Below the pieces are notes generated by a model. That model made no database searches, was not told the origin of the DNA, and was given only the letters and a program-made list of their open reading frames with translations. DNA of 64,000 nucleotides, taken from assembly GCA_036435485.1 (NCBI GenBank), contig CM071596.1, forward strand, positions 16,396,001 to 16,460,000. Reading direction: 5' to 3'. Within the stretch, counting starts at the first letter, position 1. The number at the start of each line of letters is the position of its first letter. A program made the position numbers and the translations under genes. This DNA is from Saposhnikovia divaricata. Taxonomy: Eukaryota > Streptophyta > Magnoliopsida > Apiales > Apiaceae. Positions 38,394 through 48,687 of this stretch are shown here, in pieces.

Positions 38394-38726
38394 TGTTATG
38401 AACTACCATGTAAAAATCACAATCACAACAACTTATAATAATAATAATAATAATAGAGAACAAGAACAAGCAGTCAACTGTTTAAGATTTACAATGAAGA
38501 TAATAAACGAACACAAAAGCAACTACTCGGTCCTTGGAGAGGCCGCCTCTCCCAACTACTAGAGTGTTTACAACCAAATCATCGATGAAAAACCCTAACA
38601 CCTCTTTCCCCCAATTACATATTGTCTTTTCTTTTACAATTATTCTTCTTCCCCTTTGACTGGATCATTGACCTCCTCTGCTGTAATTACCTTTTTACCC
38701 TCCAGATTCTTGTTCTTTCTCTTATA
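38394..38726 (-). repeat. 5' LTR of the mosaic element
   Basis: On the plus strand it starts TGTTATGAACTACC and can be aligned to the left LTR as far as 'gttctttctct' (about 38722). The expected terminal 'agtaca' is replaced by 'tatata', so its outer end is mutated or was lost into the adjoining AT-rich tract. Confidence 0.85.
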
Positions 38727-38787
38727 TATTAATATATATATAAATCACTTCATTTATACAAGCTAATTACAATTTTTAAATAAATAT
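38727..38787. other. AT-rich spacer with target duplication AATAT
   Basis: Simple AT-rich DNA. Its last five bases (38783-38787, AATAT) are the left copy of the target-site duplication of the next element. Confidence 0.7.
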
Positions 38788-39287
38788 TGTTGTGGAACGA
38801 AAAGTAGGGTGTATTTAATGCTAGGGTTTATGGAAGCTTCGAGCTTTAATGGCTGATCAAGTGTTTCGTGACTTAATTCGGGCCCTCACAAGATGCCTAC
38901 GTATCTTGCAAATATCAAGAATCAAGCCAAAAAACGTAGTTCTATTTGTGAAGGAACAGGTCCTTATATAGGTGATGAAAACCCTAGAATAAGAGTTGAA
39001 TTAGGAGACTTGGTGGGCAAGTCACAACTTAGGCCCAATTCTAGAGCCTTCCAAAAGATAAGAAGATAAGTATTGGAGATATATGCCTTGGAGGCTACTC
39101 CTAATATGATTTAGTTTCCTTTTCAGACTCAATTACGAAGTCCCTTATTTGGCTGATTTATCAACTACGAATTTATTATTTAATTTAGGTTTCGGGCCTC
39201 ATTAACGGGCTTTAACCTTGGACCAACCTAGGTTCATTTAATGCCACACTAAATGTGTTTTTACGATTTTAATTTCAGCCCATATCA
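38788..39287 (-). repeat. 3' LTR of the Tat element
   Basis: 500 bp. The plus strand starts TGTTGTGGAACG and ends CCCATATCA. Compared with the 5' LTR it keeps a ~16-bp segment around 'cctcacaagatgcc' (about 38885) that the other lacks. Confidence 0.92.
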
Positions 39288-39303
39288 TTTGCCCCCCAAC
39301 TTC
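39288..39303 (-). promoter_or_regulatory. Polypurine tract
   Basis: On the minus strand 'gaagttggggggcaaa' abuts the 3' LTR, the expected primer for plus-strand DNA synthesis. Confidence 0.85.
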
Positions 39304-39561
39304 TAGGAAAGCTGATCAGGCTTTCATTGAAGTTGTACACTAGTGTTTCATTGGTATCGTCTTGAATGCAAAGTGTGGAGTGACCTACACATTTACGACG
39401 ACTTGCCTTATTCGAGGCTGAATAGTTATTTTTCCAATAACTTTCGTTACTGAACCTTGCTCATTTGCTCAAGGAATTATAAAGTACCCCGTATTTTCCG
39501 TTTTAGGATTTTTCCTAGTACGCAAGGGTATTATTATTTTTTTTTTATTTAGGCAGACTTT
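39304..39561. other. Noncoding 3' region of the Tat element
   Basis: Between polypurine tract and tandem repeats. Apart from a T-run at about 39536-39546 I see no feature. Confidence 0.5.
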
Positions 39562-40323
39562 CGACCTGAATCGAGGTCGTGCATAGCCATAAAAATTCCC
39601 AGGTTTTGATCACGCTGACCTCAATTCACGACGTGGATTGAGGTCGTGCAAGGGTACTGAGCAGAGCAGGTCGCGAGACTATCGACCTCATCCTACGAAC
39701 TGGAACGAGATCGTGTAAGGTCTCTATAATAGCCTCGTCGTGCAACATACGACCTCACCCTACGAGGTGATTCAAGGTCATCCATGGTTTTAAAGACAGC
39801 CTGGTCGGGCGTACCTCGACCTTCTCTTTCGACGAGGCTCGAGTTCGTGTAAATGCTCCAAACGGAGCAGATCGTTAACATTTTGGCCCCAAACCACGAT
39901 GTGGATTGGGGTCGTGTAAGGATTCCAGAATGAGGAGGTCGTAAGACCTACGACTTCGATCTATGAAGTGGTTTTGAGGTCGTCCAAGGCCCATGATACA
40001 GCCTGTTCGTATTGTCCTTGACCTCTTCTCACGACCTAAATTGAGGTCGTGTAGCAGCAACAAAGAAGGCAGGTTGTAAGTTTTATGACCTTAATTCACG
40101 AACTAAATTGAGTTCGTGTAAGGATCTGTAACGGGCTTCCTCGTGAGTTGTACAAACTGGATCCGCAAACTGAATTGAGCTCGTGTAGTGAGAAATAATG
40201 AGCCTCCTCGTGGGCTTTACGAACTCAATCTACGAACTGAATTGAGTTCGTGTAATGAACAATAAAGGGCCTCCTCGCAGGCTTTACAAACTCAATCTAC
40301 GAACTGAATTGAGTTCGTGAAAT
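39562..40323. repeat. Degenerate tandem repeat of hairpin monomers in the Tat 3' region
   Basis: About twelve diverged copies of a ~66-bp monomer. Each contains 'gacctcaatctacgaa' followed by its mirror 'ctgaattgaggtcgtg', so each monomer can fold into a stem of about 12-15 bp. Clear copies start near 39562, 39617, 39683, 39750, 39817, 39885, 39951, 40019, 40087, 40150, 40220 and 40287. The copies nearest the antisense gene share 'gaactcaatctacgaactga', while those nearer the LTR have 'gacctca'. Tat-lineage elements commonly have variable tandem repeats here. Confidence 0.85.
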
Positions 40324-40540
40324 GTACCATACAACTTGGGTTTTTGTCGTAGGTGTTTCTTTTACTTTATTTCGCTAATTAGTTATATGAACTTCCCAAT
40401 CCTTCTAGAACCCTCTTTTAAATTCTATAAGCTTCTACGAGCTTCTAGATCTTGGGCCTTTATTTGGGCCTATGGGCCTTAACCGGCTTTAATCTGTTAA
40501 CACAGCACTCAAACCGGCTAAATGACCGGTTATGTCAAGT

Positions 40541-40548
40541 ATAAAAGA
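40541..40548 (+). promoter_or_regulatory. TATA box of the antisense gene
   Basis: 'tataaaag' on the plus strand lies about 175 bases before the likely start codon at 40721, with a CT/CA-rich leader (about 40570-40610) between. This is a textbook plant core-promoter layout inside a retrotransposon, facing opposite to the element's own transcript. Confidence 0.65.
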
Positions 40549-40720
40549 GTGAGAAGTGAACTCATTTCTCACTTCACTCAAATTTTTCACCAAATTTTCT
40601 CTCAAGAGCTCTCAGCTTAAAGCGATTTCTGGCAAGTTTCCGGCGAAAGTTCTTCCCCTCACGGTGGTTTCTGGGTTTTCTTTGAAGATCATTTTCGAAG
40701 CATTCATCCCAAGAATATCA

Positions 40721-42599
40721 ATGGCGGATGACAGAGAAGCTAGGAGGTTGAGCAAGATGAGTGCATCATCGCGAGGTACCTCCTACCCTCCTATCCGTTC
40801 AAAGTATACTTCCTTGATAGACATGATTAATCAAAGAGGAGATGAATATCCCTCTGTGTCAGCATTAGATTCTTATAATCATCATTCAAAATTTTTTGAT
40901 GCTGAAAAAATCAACAAATTCTTCAATGTTCGTTCCCCTTTAAAATTAGTCCCAGCTGAACCAGGAGATCGTTCTTGTCATTGGAAACCCCATGCCTTGT
41001 ACATATACAAGGATGCTATCATGGCTGGGCATCATTTTCATTTTCATAATTTAATTCCAACCTTATTGGCGGATGTTCAAATAAACCCTTGCCAGCTAGT
41101 CCCAAATGCTTCGAGAGCCATTCTTTGTTTCATGGTTCTTTGTTTGAAAAACAACTTTCCACTATCTGTTCCTCTTTTTAGGAGGATTTTTCAATTTAAA
41201 AATAGTGCAATCACTTATCCTGGATGGGTATATATCAGCCTTCGTTCTACGATCCCAAATATCTACGATCCCTCTTCAATTCCTGATAGTAATCATAAAT
41301 GGAAAGAAGAGTTCATGTACCTTATGTGGGAGGGGGTGATTGGGGCACCCTCTTTCGTAGCTCCTTTGGGAAGGTAACTGATGGGAATTCAGATGATATC
41401 GAGCTAAATGATGCCGAAAGAGCTGCTTTCAACACCCTTATTGCAGATAAAGGGAAACTCACTTCTTCACTCTTCTTGAGGAATTTTCCCTCAAGTCCGT
41501 GGGTCTTTCTTCTGTCACTGATAAGGGTAAACCCCACCATTCTTTCACTTAGCTTTTCATTCATTTACATATTATATTTTATTTGTTACTAACTTTGCCT
41601 TTGATTTTTCAGCTGCTAGAGCCATTAATGAGCTCCAAGAGCATTTGGCTAGGGAAACTCCCCGTATGAAGAGGAAAAGAGCTGCGAAGGACCCTAGGGG
41701 ACAGCCTACAGAGCCTGCCTTTTTAAGGCCTCATGATGCTGTTGATGTAGAAGAGGGCAGTGGGGCTGCCTCCTCTGCTAAGAGTTCTGTTTTTCGACCT
41801 GCTTGGGGCATCAGAAAACAGGATTCGGTTGTAGGAAGCACCAAGCATTCCAAGGATTGGTCCTACCACTCAATCACCCCTGCTGATTATTGCGATATTG
41901 TTGTTTCTCGCGATCTGGAGGCGGTTGAGCTAATGGGTGCTCAGGCTCTTGCTACTGTAAGTATTTTTTTTATCTTGTTACCTTAAATTTTTACTTCTTG
42001 CCTGTTTTTAACTTGTTGTTTTTCAGGGTAACACCTATTTCCAGGCTGCCATGCATCATGCCAAGTCTTGGCGAACTCAATCTGGAACTCACAAGAAGGA
42101 TCTTGACCAGTCGAAGGCCCAAGTTACAGGCTTGGAAGAGAAGTTGAAGGCGAAGGAGGAGGAGCTGGAGAAAGCCTATGGAAACATTGCTGAGCTTCGC
42201 TAAGGCAAGGAGGATATCATTGATGATTATATGGTCTTCGAGGACTTTCAGAGGCTAATGGCTAAGCATGATGATCTTATCTATCCAGCCAACTACTTTA
42301 GTGGCTGGAAGGGGGCACTAGATGCTGTTTCTGAGAGACACCCCAGGCTGTTCCAGATTGGTGATATTCCTTGCCCTGAGGCCCCGTTGGAGCTGGCCAA
42401 GTTGTTGGAGTCTCAGAGAATTACCCCCATGGAGGAGGATGAGGAGGAAGGGGAGGATGTTGCTGATAGGATCTTAATCCCTGATCTCTCCCCTCTCCAT
42501 GCTAGATCTGGTGGTTCAGTTGCTGGGGATTCGACTACCTATACCAGCACTGACAGAGATTCTCCTGCTAGGAGTATTGGCAAGACTAAGGCACCTTGA
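40721..42599 (+). pseudogene. Antisense accessory gene of the Tat element ('putative gypsy type transposon' domain)
   Basis: A spliced plus-strand gene between pol and the 3' LTR. Likely start ATGGCG at 40721 in a good plant context. Exon 1 (to about 41375) encodes a ~220-residue domain with FHFHNLIPTLLADV, QLVPNASRAILCF and PLFRRIFQFK. I recognise this as the plant 'putative gypsy type transposon' domain (Pfam Transposase_28-like). Exons continue to 41526, 41613-41956 and 42027-42599, with introns GTAAAC...CAG and GTAAGT...CAG. The later part has a Lys/Arg-rich segment and a coiled coil (KKDLDQSK...EEKLKAKEEELEKA), then an acidic tail. Lesions: frame changes between about 41340 and 41480 and an in-frame TAA near 42201. 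The protein's role is unknown; such extra ORFs are known from Tat elements. Confidence 0.75.
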
Positions 42600-42972
42600 T
42601 TTTATTTACCTTGGCCCTGCGTGGCCTGACTTTTAATGTTTTGCTTTCTTTAATTTTGCAATCTTGAAACCATAGCCTCCGGGCTTGCTTATTTGATTTA
42701 TGCATTTTCTGGTTTTTCCTTCTACTTAGTTGCTTTGCCTTTTGTGTTTTGGCTTGCTTTAGCTAGCAATTTTAAATATGCTTTTGACACATAACAGACA
42801 TAAAACAACAACTGAAGGAGGAGAAAACCAAATTGCATTAAAACTTGAAATGGGCCTAGCCCTTACGTAATACTCTACTTCCTACTCCGAGTTTAAAAAA
42901 CTCTAAAATGGTTTCGTCGAGACCTTATTTCTACTTTCCTAATAGATATAAGATGCGTCCTTCATAGGATAA
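42600..42972. other. Spacer between antisense gene and integrase
   Basis: About 370 bp lying between the convergent ends of the antisense gene and pol. T-rich, with no ORF or repeat that I can support. It presumably holds the 3' UTRs of the two opposing transcripts. Confidence 0.5.
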
Positions 42973-44010
42973 TCAAACATAATAGACCTTGAGATTTGAT
43001 GCGTTCCAAGTGCGAGGCACCTCGTTTCCTTCCAGAGTCTCCAACTTGTATGATCCTCGACCCAGTGTGCTGTTGACCCGATATGGGCCTTCCCAATTGG
43101 GTGCCAGCTTTCCTTTTTGTCCAACTCCGGATGCTTCTATCTTTCTGAGCACTAAGTCTCCTTGACGGAAGAACCTTTCTTTCACCCTTAGGTTGTAGTA
43201 GAAGGAAGCTTTCTTCTGATGCTCCGCATTCCTAGCATGGGCTTCATCCCTTACTTTGTCGATCAGATCGAGGGCTAGTCTCATCCCTTCCTCATTGGTG
43301 TTTGGTTCAAAGGCCTCCACTTGTGGAGATGCATGCATGATTTCCACGGGTACTACAGCTTCAGCCCCGTAGGCTAACATGAATGGAGTTGCTCTAGTAG
43401 TCACCTTGCATGTGGTTTGGTATGCCCAGAGTATGGGTAGTAACTCATCCACCCAAGTATTTCTAGAGCGTTCCACTCTTTTCTTAAGTCCATTGAGGAT
43501 GATTCGATTGGCAACCTCAGCTTGACCATTAGCTTGAGGGTGGGCAACTGAGGTGAATCGAAGCTCAATCCCATTCTCATCACAATAGTCCTTAAGCTTT
43601 TTGTTGTTAAATTGTAAACCATTGTTCGTAACAAGGATTCGTGGTATTCCATATCTGCACATGACGTTCTCCCAGAAGAATTGCATGATTTGCTTGGTTG
43701 TGATTTCAGCCAAAGGTTTGGCCTCAATCCACTTTGTGAAGTAGTAAATAGCTACAACTAGAAACTTCCTTTGAGCAGTGGCCATAGGAAAGGGCCTAAG
43801 AATGTCCATCCCCCACATAGCAAATGGGATGGGGAAGCGAACGGATGTCAACATCTCTGGTGGTTGTCTAACCACTGGTGCATGTTTCTGGCACCGATCA
43901 CACTTTTTCACATACTATTTGGCATCAGTCATCATCTCAGGCCAATAGAATCCAAGCCTGACTATCTTGTGAGCTAGGGCCCTGCCCCCCAAGTGTTGTC
44001 CGCAAATTCC
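42973..44010 (-). pseudogene. Tat integrase (degenerate)
   Basis: Pol C-terminal integrase. The HHCC zinc-binding part (HEGICGQHLGGRALAHK, then CDRCQ) is split by a TAG at 43912-43914, after TDAK. The catalytic core reads MDI (first Asp), VTNNG where the family has SDNG, and QANGQAEVANR (Glu kept). The second catalytic Asp is therefore Asn. The C-terminal part keeps LAPNWEGPYRV and ends NLKVYYV then stop. With the stop and the lost Asp it cannot integrate DNA. Confidence 0.92.
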
Positions 44011-44800
44011 CTCATGGACCTCCTCACTAGCTGATCTGGCATCTTCGGGCCTTAAACACTTTAGATACGGAATCACAAAAGACTTTTTGTAGAGTATCTC
44101 TTCAATCAGAGCATACCTCAACGCCCTCACAGATAATTTTCGTGCCTCCATGGCATTAGTCGGGAGCCAACCAGTCTCGAGGTGTACTTTTATGGGATCT
44201 ATCCAACTTTCCCTCACTCCAATAGGTGCGACTAACTTTGAATCGATTGTAGGGGTTCTCAGAACTTGGAAGTAGACACTTCCAGAGTAATTCTCTATCT
44301 CAGAGGAGGCAAACTTGGATAAGGCATCAGCATTGGTGTTTTCCTCCCTCGGAACGTGCTCAATGTAGCACTCATCAAATTGAGTCATTATTGCCTTCAC
44401 AAGCCTTAAGTATTTAGCCATGGTTTCATCCCTCGCCTCAAACTCTCCATTGACTTGAGCCACAACCATCCTTGAATCTCCACAAACTTTAAGGTTTTTG
44501 ACCCTTAGGGCTCCTGCTAAGCCAAGTCCAGCTATCAGAGCTTCATATTCTGCCTCATTATTGGTTGTTGAAAAGTCCAACTTCAGGGCGTATTCAATCA
44601 TGAATCCATCGGGACTTTGTAAGACAAGACATGCGCCACTTGTTTTTGTTTTTGATGCCCCATCAAAATAGAGCAACCAGAATTCCTTCTCCTCTATTAT
44701 GGGTTCCTTGTCTTCCTTATTGCCTTCCTGAGGTATCTCCTGCCCCCCGACTTCTTGGTTATCAATGGTGCATTCAACCACGAAGTCAGCAAGTGCCTGA
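44011..44800 (-). pseudogene. Second (archaeal-type) RNase H of the Tat pol
   Basis: Starts near WLLYFDGASK and carries the four expected acidic residues: Asp in YFDGA, Glu in NNEAEYEAL, Asp in CGDSRMVV and Asp in NTNADALSK. It is preceded by a Glu-rich linker. A second RNase H following the usual Ty3/gypsy one is diagnostic of the Tat lineage. This domain itself looks intact. Confidence 0.88.
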
Positions 44801-45120
44801 ACTTTGATGGCCGTCCTTGGCTTGTACTTAATATCGAATTCTCCCAACTCAATTGCCCACTTGATGAGCCTACCACTGGCCTTAGGGCTATGCAAAATAT
44901 TCCTCAATGGTTGCCCTGTAAGGACCTCAATCTTATGTGCCTGAAAATAGGGCCTTAGTTTCCTAGAGGAAGTTACAATGCTAAGGCAAACTTCTGAATA
45001 TTGGAGTAGCTTAACTCTGCTCCGTGTAAAACTTTGCTCACATATTATATGGAACGTTGTTTTCCTCCTTCACCAGCACTACACTCACAGCTTGACCTGA
45101 AATTGCCAAGTAAAGATAGA
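44801..45120 (-). pseudogene. First Ty3/gypsy RNase H of the Tat pol (frameshifted)
   Basis: The canonical RNase H following RT. Its 5' part is out of frame: a shift near 45113-45120 (after TGETS) moves the coding to another frame reading LAISGQAVSVVLVKEEN, with stops following near 45045. The later part SSRKLRPYFQAHKIEVLTGQ and LIKWAIELGEFDIKY is recognisable upstream of the second RNase H. Inactive. Confidence 0.8.
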
Positions 45121-46080
45121 GGTTTCTCCCGTACTTGGCTTGGCCAACAGCGGGGCCTCAGACATATACTTCTTCACCTGCTCAAAGGCCTCTTGGCTTT
45201 CTTCTGTCCACTCAAAGTTTTTTACCTTCTTCAAGGTTTTAAAGAACGGCAAACACTTGTCCCCGGATTTGGAGATGAACCTCCCTAACGCAGCAATCCA
45301 CCCGGTTAACTTCTGTACATCCCTTATAGAACGTGGTGGTTCCATGTCCAAAATAGCCTTGATTTTGTCGGGGTTGGCCTCAATTCCCCGTTTTGAGACC
45401 ATAAGACCCAAAAATTTTCCAGACCCAACACCAAAAGCACACTTGGCCGGATTCAACATCATCTTATGGTGCCTCAGCACTTCAAATGCCTCGCGTAGGT
45501 GTTCAATGTGATCTGCCTTGTGTAGGCTTTTCACCAGCATATCATCCACATAAACCTCCATAGTTTTTCCAATGAGATGAGCGAAAATCTTGTTTACCAA
45601 CCTCTGATAGGTAGCTCCTGCATTTTTCAGTCCAAAAGCCATGACCAGGTAACAATACACACCGAAGTTGGTGATGAACGATACCTTAGGAATATCATCC
45701 TTATGCATCTTGATTTGATTATAACTACTAAAGCCATCCATGAAGCTTAACATCTCGTGCCCAGTCGTAGCATCTATCAACGTATCGATCCTTGGCAAGG
45801 GAAAACAGTCCTTTGGGCATGCGTCGTTCTGATCAGTGAAGTCTATACACATCCTCCACTTTCCATTAGCCTTCTTGACAATCACAGGATTGGCCAACCA
45901 TTCTGGGAACTGGATTTCCTCAATGAACCCTGCCTCTAAGAGTTTGTCAACTTCCTATTTTATGGCGTCTTGCCTCTCAGGTGCAAAATTTCTCTTCTTT
46001 TGTTTCACCGCCTTCCGGTTTGGATCCACATTCAGGCTATGTGTTATCAATTGGGGATCTATCCCTGGCATGTCAGCTGC
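45121..46080 (-). pseudogene. Tat reverse transcriptase
   Basis: Begins around FAWTAADMPGIDP, with a TAG at 45955-45957 soon after (ERQDAIK then stop). It then runs through NPVIVKKANGKWRMCIDF, FMDGFSSYNQ (first catalytic Asp), MAFGLKNAGATYQR and YVDDMLVKS (catalytic pair), followed by the thumb/connection. Catalytic residues are intact; the stop near its N-terminus and the frameshift at its end kill the polyprotein. Confidence 0.93.
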
Positions 46081-46700
46081 TGTCCACGCGAAGACGTCAC
46101 TATTGGCTTGCAAAAAGGAGATCAATTTGCTCTTCAAGGGGTCTTTCAAAGATGCCCAGATGTAAGTAACCTTCTCAGAATCTCCCAACTCCAAAGGTAT
46201 GGGAACCAAGTCCTCTGCTGGCTTTGCTCTCCGCTCTTCATTCTCTCGAACATCCATATCCTCAATTGGGAGAACCTGCCCCCCGATTCCATCCGGCTTC
46301 AGTGCGGCCACATAACAACTCCTTGCCATCTTTTGATCCCCTTTCTCTTCCCCTACTCCATTTCTGGTTGGGAACTTAACCTTTAAAAGATAGGTAGAGG
46401 CAACCGCCTTAAAAGCATGTAGTCCCGTCCTACCTAGGATAACATTGTATGTGGATGTAGCTTTGATAACCAAGAAATTTCACATCTGAGTAGCCTCTCG
46501 TGGCTCCTGCCCTATAGTCATGGGTAGCTGAATTGTCCCTTCAACTTTCGACTCTACTCCGTTGAACCCATATATGGGCATGTTTGACGGTGTCAACTGA
46601 GACTCAGTATATCCCATCTTCAAGAAGGCATCATGAAACAGAATGTCCACCGATGCTCCATTGTCAATCAAGACTCTCTTCACTTGGGAGTTGCCTATCA
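46081..46700 (-). pseudogene. Tat aspartic protease region
   Basis: VKRVLIDNGASVDILF holds the active site as D-N-G, where retropepsins have D-T/S-G. It is followed by ILGRTGLHAF, the usual downstream Tat protease motif. A TGA at 46480-46482 (after REATQM) separates them in the same frame. A 120-residue linker leads to RT. Confidence 0.85.
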
Positions 46701-48651
46701 CAGGTGAGATAACCAGTGGGTCATCATGGGGAAATTTTACCCCTTCAAGGTCCGAATCATCGAATCCAATACGTTTTGGGGCTTCCCCTACGATGTGCAT
46801 CACCTCTCGTGCATACGCCTTTCTGGAATTTCTACTTGTCCCGGCCGTTGTTGGGCCACCAAAGATCATGTTGATCACTGGCCCCCAGGGCTGCTGATTG
46901 GGGTTACGGTCCTCATCTTTCGTATCATAATCCCGCCTTGGGTTTCCCCGATCCCCATCTTTGCAGAATTTATTCAATTTTCCCCTGCGGATCAAGAACT
47001 CAATCTCATCTTTCAATTGTCTACAATCATCGGTATCGTGTCCCACATCTTTATGGAACCGGCAATACTGATTCTTGTTTCTTTTCTCAGGATCAGTCCT
47101 TAGTGGCTTCGGCCATCTCACGTCCCTGTCTTTTTCTATCTTCATCAGGATTTGAATTTTTGGAGTGTTCAACCTTGCGTATTCCGTAAACCTTTGCCCG
47201 GGACTCCCCTTCTTGGGGGCTGAATCAGAATCCCTGCCCATGCGCGGGTACTTATCTCTAGCATCATATTCTTGTTCCGACTTCCGCTTCTTAGAGTTGT
47301 CACCATTTCCAGTGTTCCCCGTTCCTGACTCTTTCTTCAGACTATCTTCCGCCTTGATGTACTTGCTCACCCTTTGCTGGAGCTCAACCATATTTTCAGG
47401 GGGATGCTTAGCCAATGACATTTTAAAGTAAACATTCGAAGTTCCATTCTGCAACGCCACCATGGCTACCTTGTTCTCCAGGTTTGTAATGTTGAGCGTC
47501 TTCTTTGTGAATCGTTTGAGATAATCTCTGAGATTTTCGTTCTTTCCTTGTATCACAGTCATGAGGGATGCAGAATCTTTCTCATGAATCCTTCCTCCTA
47601 TGAACTGGCTGACGAAAGCATTGCTTAGCTCTTTGAAAGAGGCAATGGAGTTTGGTGGTAGGCGGTTGTACCAACATTGTGCCATGCCTGCTAATGTTTG
47701 GGGAAACGCCCTACACTTCAAAGCATCGCTAGCAGGTTGTAGTAGTAATGCGTTAGAGAACGTCCTTACGTGATTGGCGGGGTCTCCCGTTCCATCGTTA
47801 GCCTTTATGGTAGGCATCTTGAACTTCCGTGATATATGCGCATTCATCACCTCCTCAGTGAACGGAGGGGTTGGATCATCAAGATCTCCAAGTTGCATCA
47901 AGTCTTCAGGGTTGCCTCTGGGGGTTTCGACCCTCGTGTTTCCACCTCTAGGGACCTCGGTCCTTCTCTCTCTCCTTGGGGTTCTTTCCAAATCAACAAA
48001 AGGAATTTCTCCTCCCGTCGCTGGTGGGGGTCGATTCTAATTCTGTTTTCGCTGTTCTCTTTCTATGTCCTCCTTTAATTTTTGGATCTTGGCCTCATGA
48101 GCCTTGATTTTTTCAGCAGCCATTAAGGGAGGTCTATCATGGGTTCTTCGGCATCCAATGGGTTCCTTACTTGGACGACGTCTCCTCGGGGCTTCATCCC
48201 TATCTTCTTCCGAGGATGAGTCATCAGAATACGGGCATGAGTAGTCATAGTATTGCTGGCCTTGATTGGGTCCTAAAGCTCTGATGTAAGGTGGACTGTA
48301 CGGCTTGTGTATCTGGAGGGCATGACCGCTTGGTCCGGCTTGGTACGGGGGATAGTTGGGCAACCCATATATCGGGTTCGTGCTTGCAGGGATCACGGTA
48401 GTAGAGATCTAAACGATGGGGGGAACGGATTGACCTCCAAGAGGGGAGACTACCATCTGTAGGGGATTCGTCCCTTGAGTAGAGGGATTCGTCACCGAAG
48501 GCAACGATCCATGAGTTTGCGCTTCAGTTCCTTGTGGCTGAGTGATCAGTGGTTGAGAACTCGCCCCTGGGGGCACTTGTTCCCCAATCGGGGGTGTGGT
48601 GGTGTTAGTAATGGTTTCAGAAAGTGTTGATGTTCTCCGGGTGGTAACCAT
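46701..48651 (-). pseudogene. Tat gag
   Basis: ATG at 48651 (MVTTRRTSTLSET) lies just downstream of the primer-binding site. The same frame runs on with TAG stops at 48409-48411 and 48037-48039. Then comes the capsid-like retrotransposon gag domain (KMPTIKANDGTGDPANHV, FPQTLAGMAQCWYNRL, FVSQFIGGR) and a zinc-knuckle-like CRFHKDVGHDTDDCRQLKDE near codon 310 of the 47991 frame. Gag packages the element's RNA. The two stops in the N-terminal third make it a pseudogene. Confidence 0.92.
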
Positions 48652-48672
48652 GGTTGATATCCGGGTCCCATA

Positions 48673-48682
48673 GACGGTGCCA
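48673..48682 (-). promoter_or_regulatory. Primer-binding site of the Tat element
   Basis: Minus strand TGGCACCGTC, a few bases from the 5' LTR end. This TGGCRCCGT form is usual for Tat/Athila elements. I do not assign the tRNA. Confidence 0.75.
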
Positions 48683-48687
48683 AAAGT

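Larger units (their letters stand above)
34814..38726 (-). mobile_element. Mosaic LTR retroelement carrying fragments of several host genes
   Basis: Two ~330-bp LTRs (34814-35139 and 38394-38726, roughly 95% alike by eye) bound a 3.25-kb interior read on the minus strand. Next to the right (5') LTR is a perfect initiator-Met-tRNA primer site, then an ATG and a short gag-like start. Next to the left (3') LTR is a typical Ty3/gypsy pol C-terminus. Between them lie, in transcript order, an unrecognised piece, ubiquitin-activating enzyme E1, a CHD-type SNF2 helicase, a non-RD LRR receptor kinase, site-1 protease and a further unrecognised stretch. Protease, RT, RNase H and integrase are absent, so mobility needed another element's enzymes. 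I find no matching target-site duplication: the left flank is 'gcgatg' and the right flank runs into AT-rich DNA. Confidence 0.9.

Noticed and set aside
39562..40323. CRISPR-like array (hairpin repeats with spacers)
   Set aside because: Repeats are degenerate, spacers are part of the same monomer, the setting is a plant retrotransposon, and no cas genes exist.
43401..43727. 108-codon ORF overlapping the integrase
   Set aside because: Alternative frame of the integrase core, with no independent motif.
45034..47431. Series of plus-strand ORFs opposite gag-pol
   Set aside because: Antisense shadows of the Tat polyprotein without any recognisable domain.
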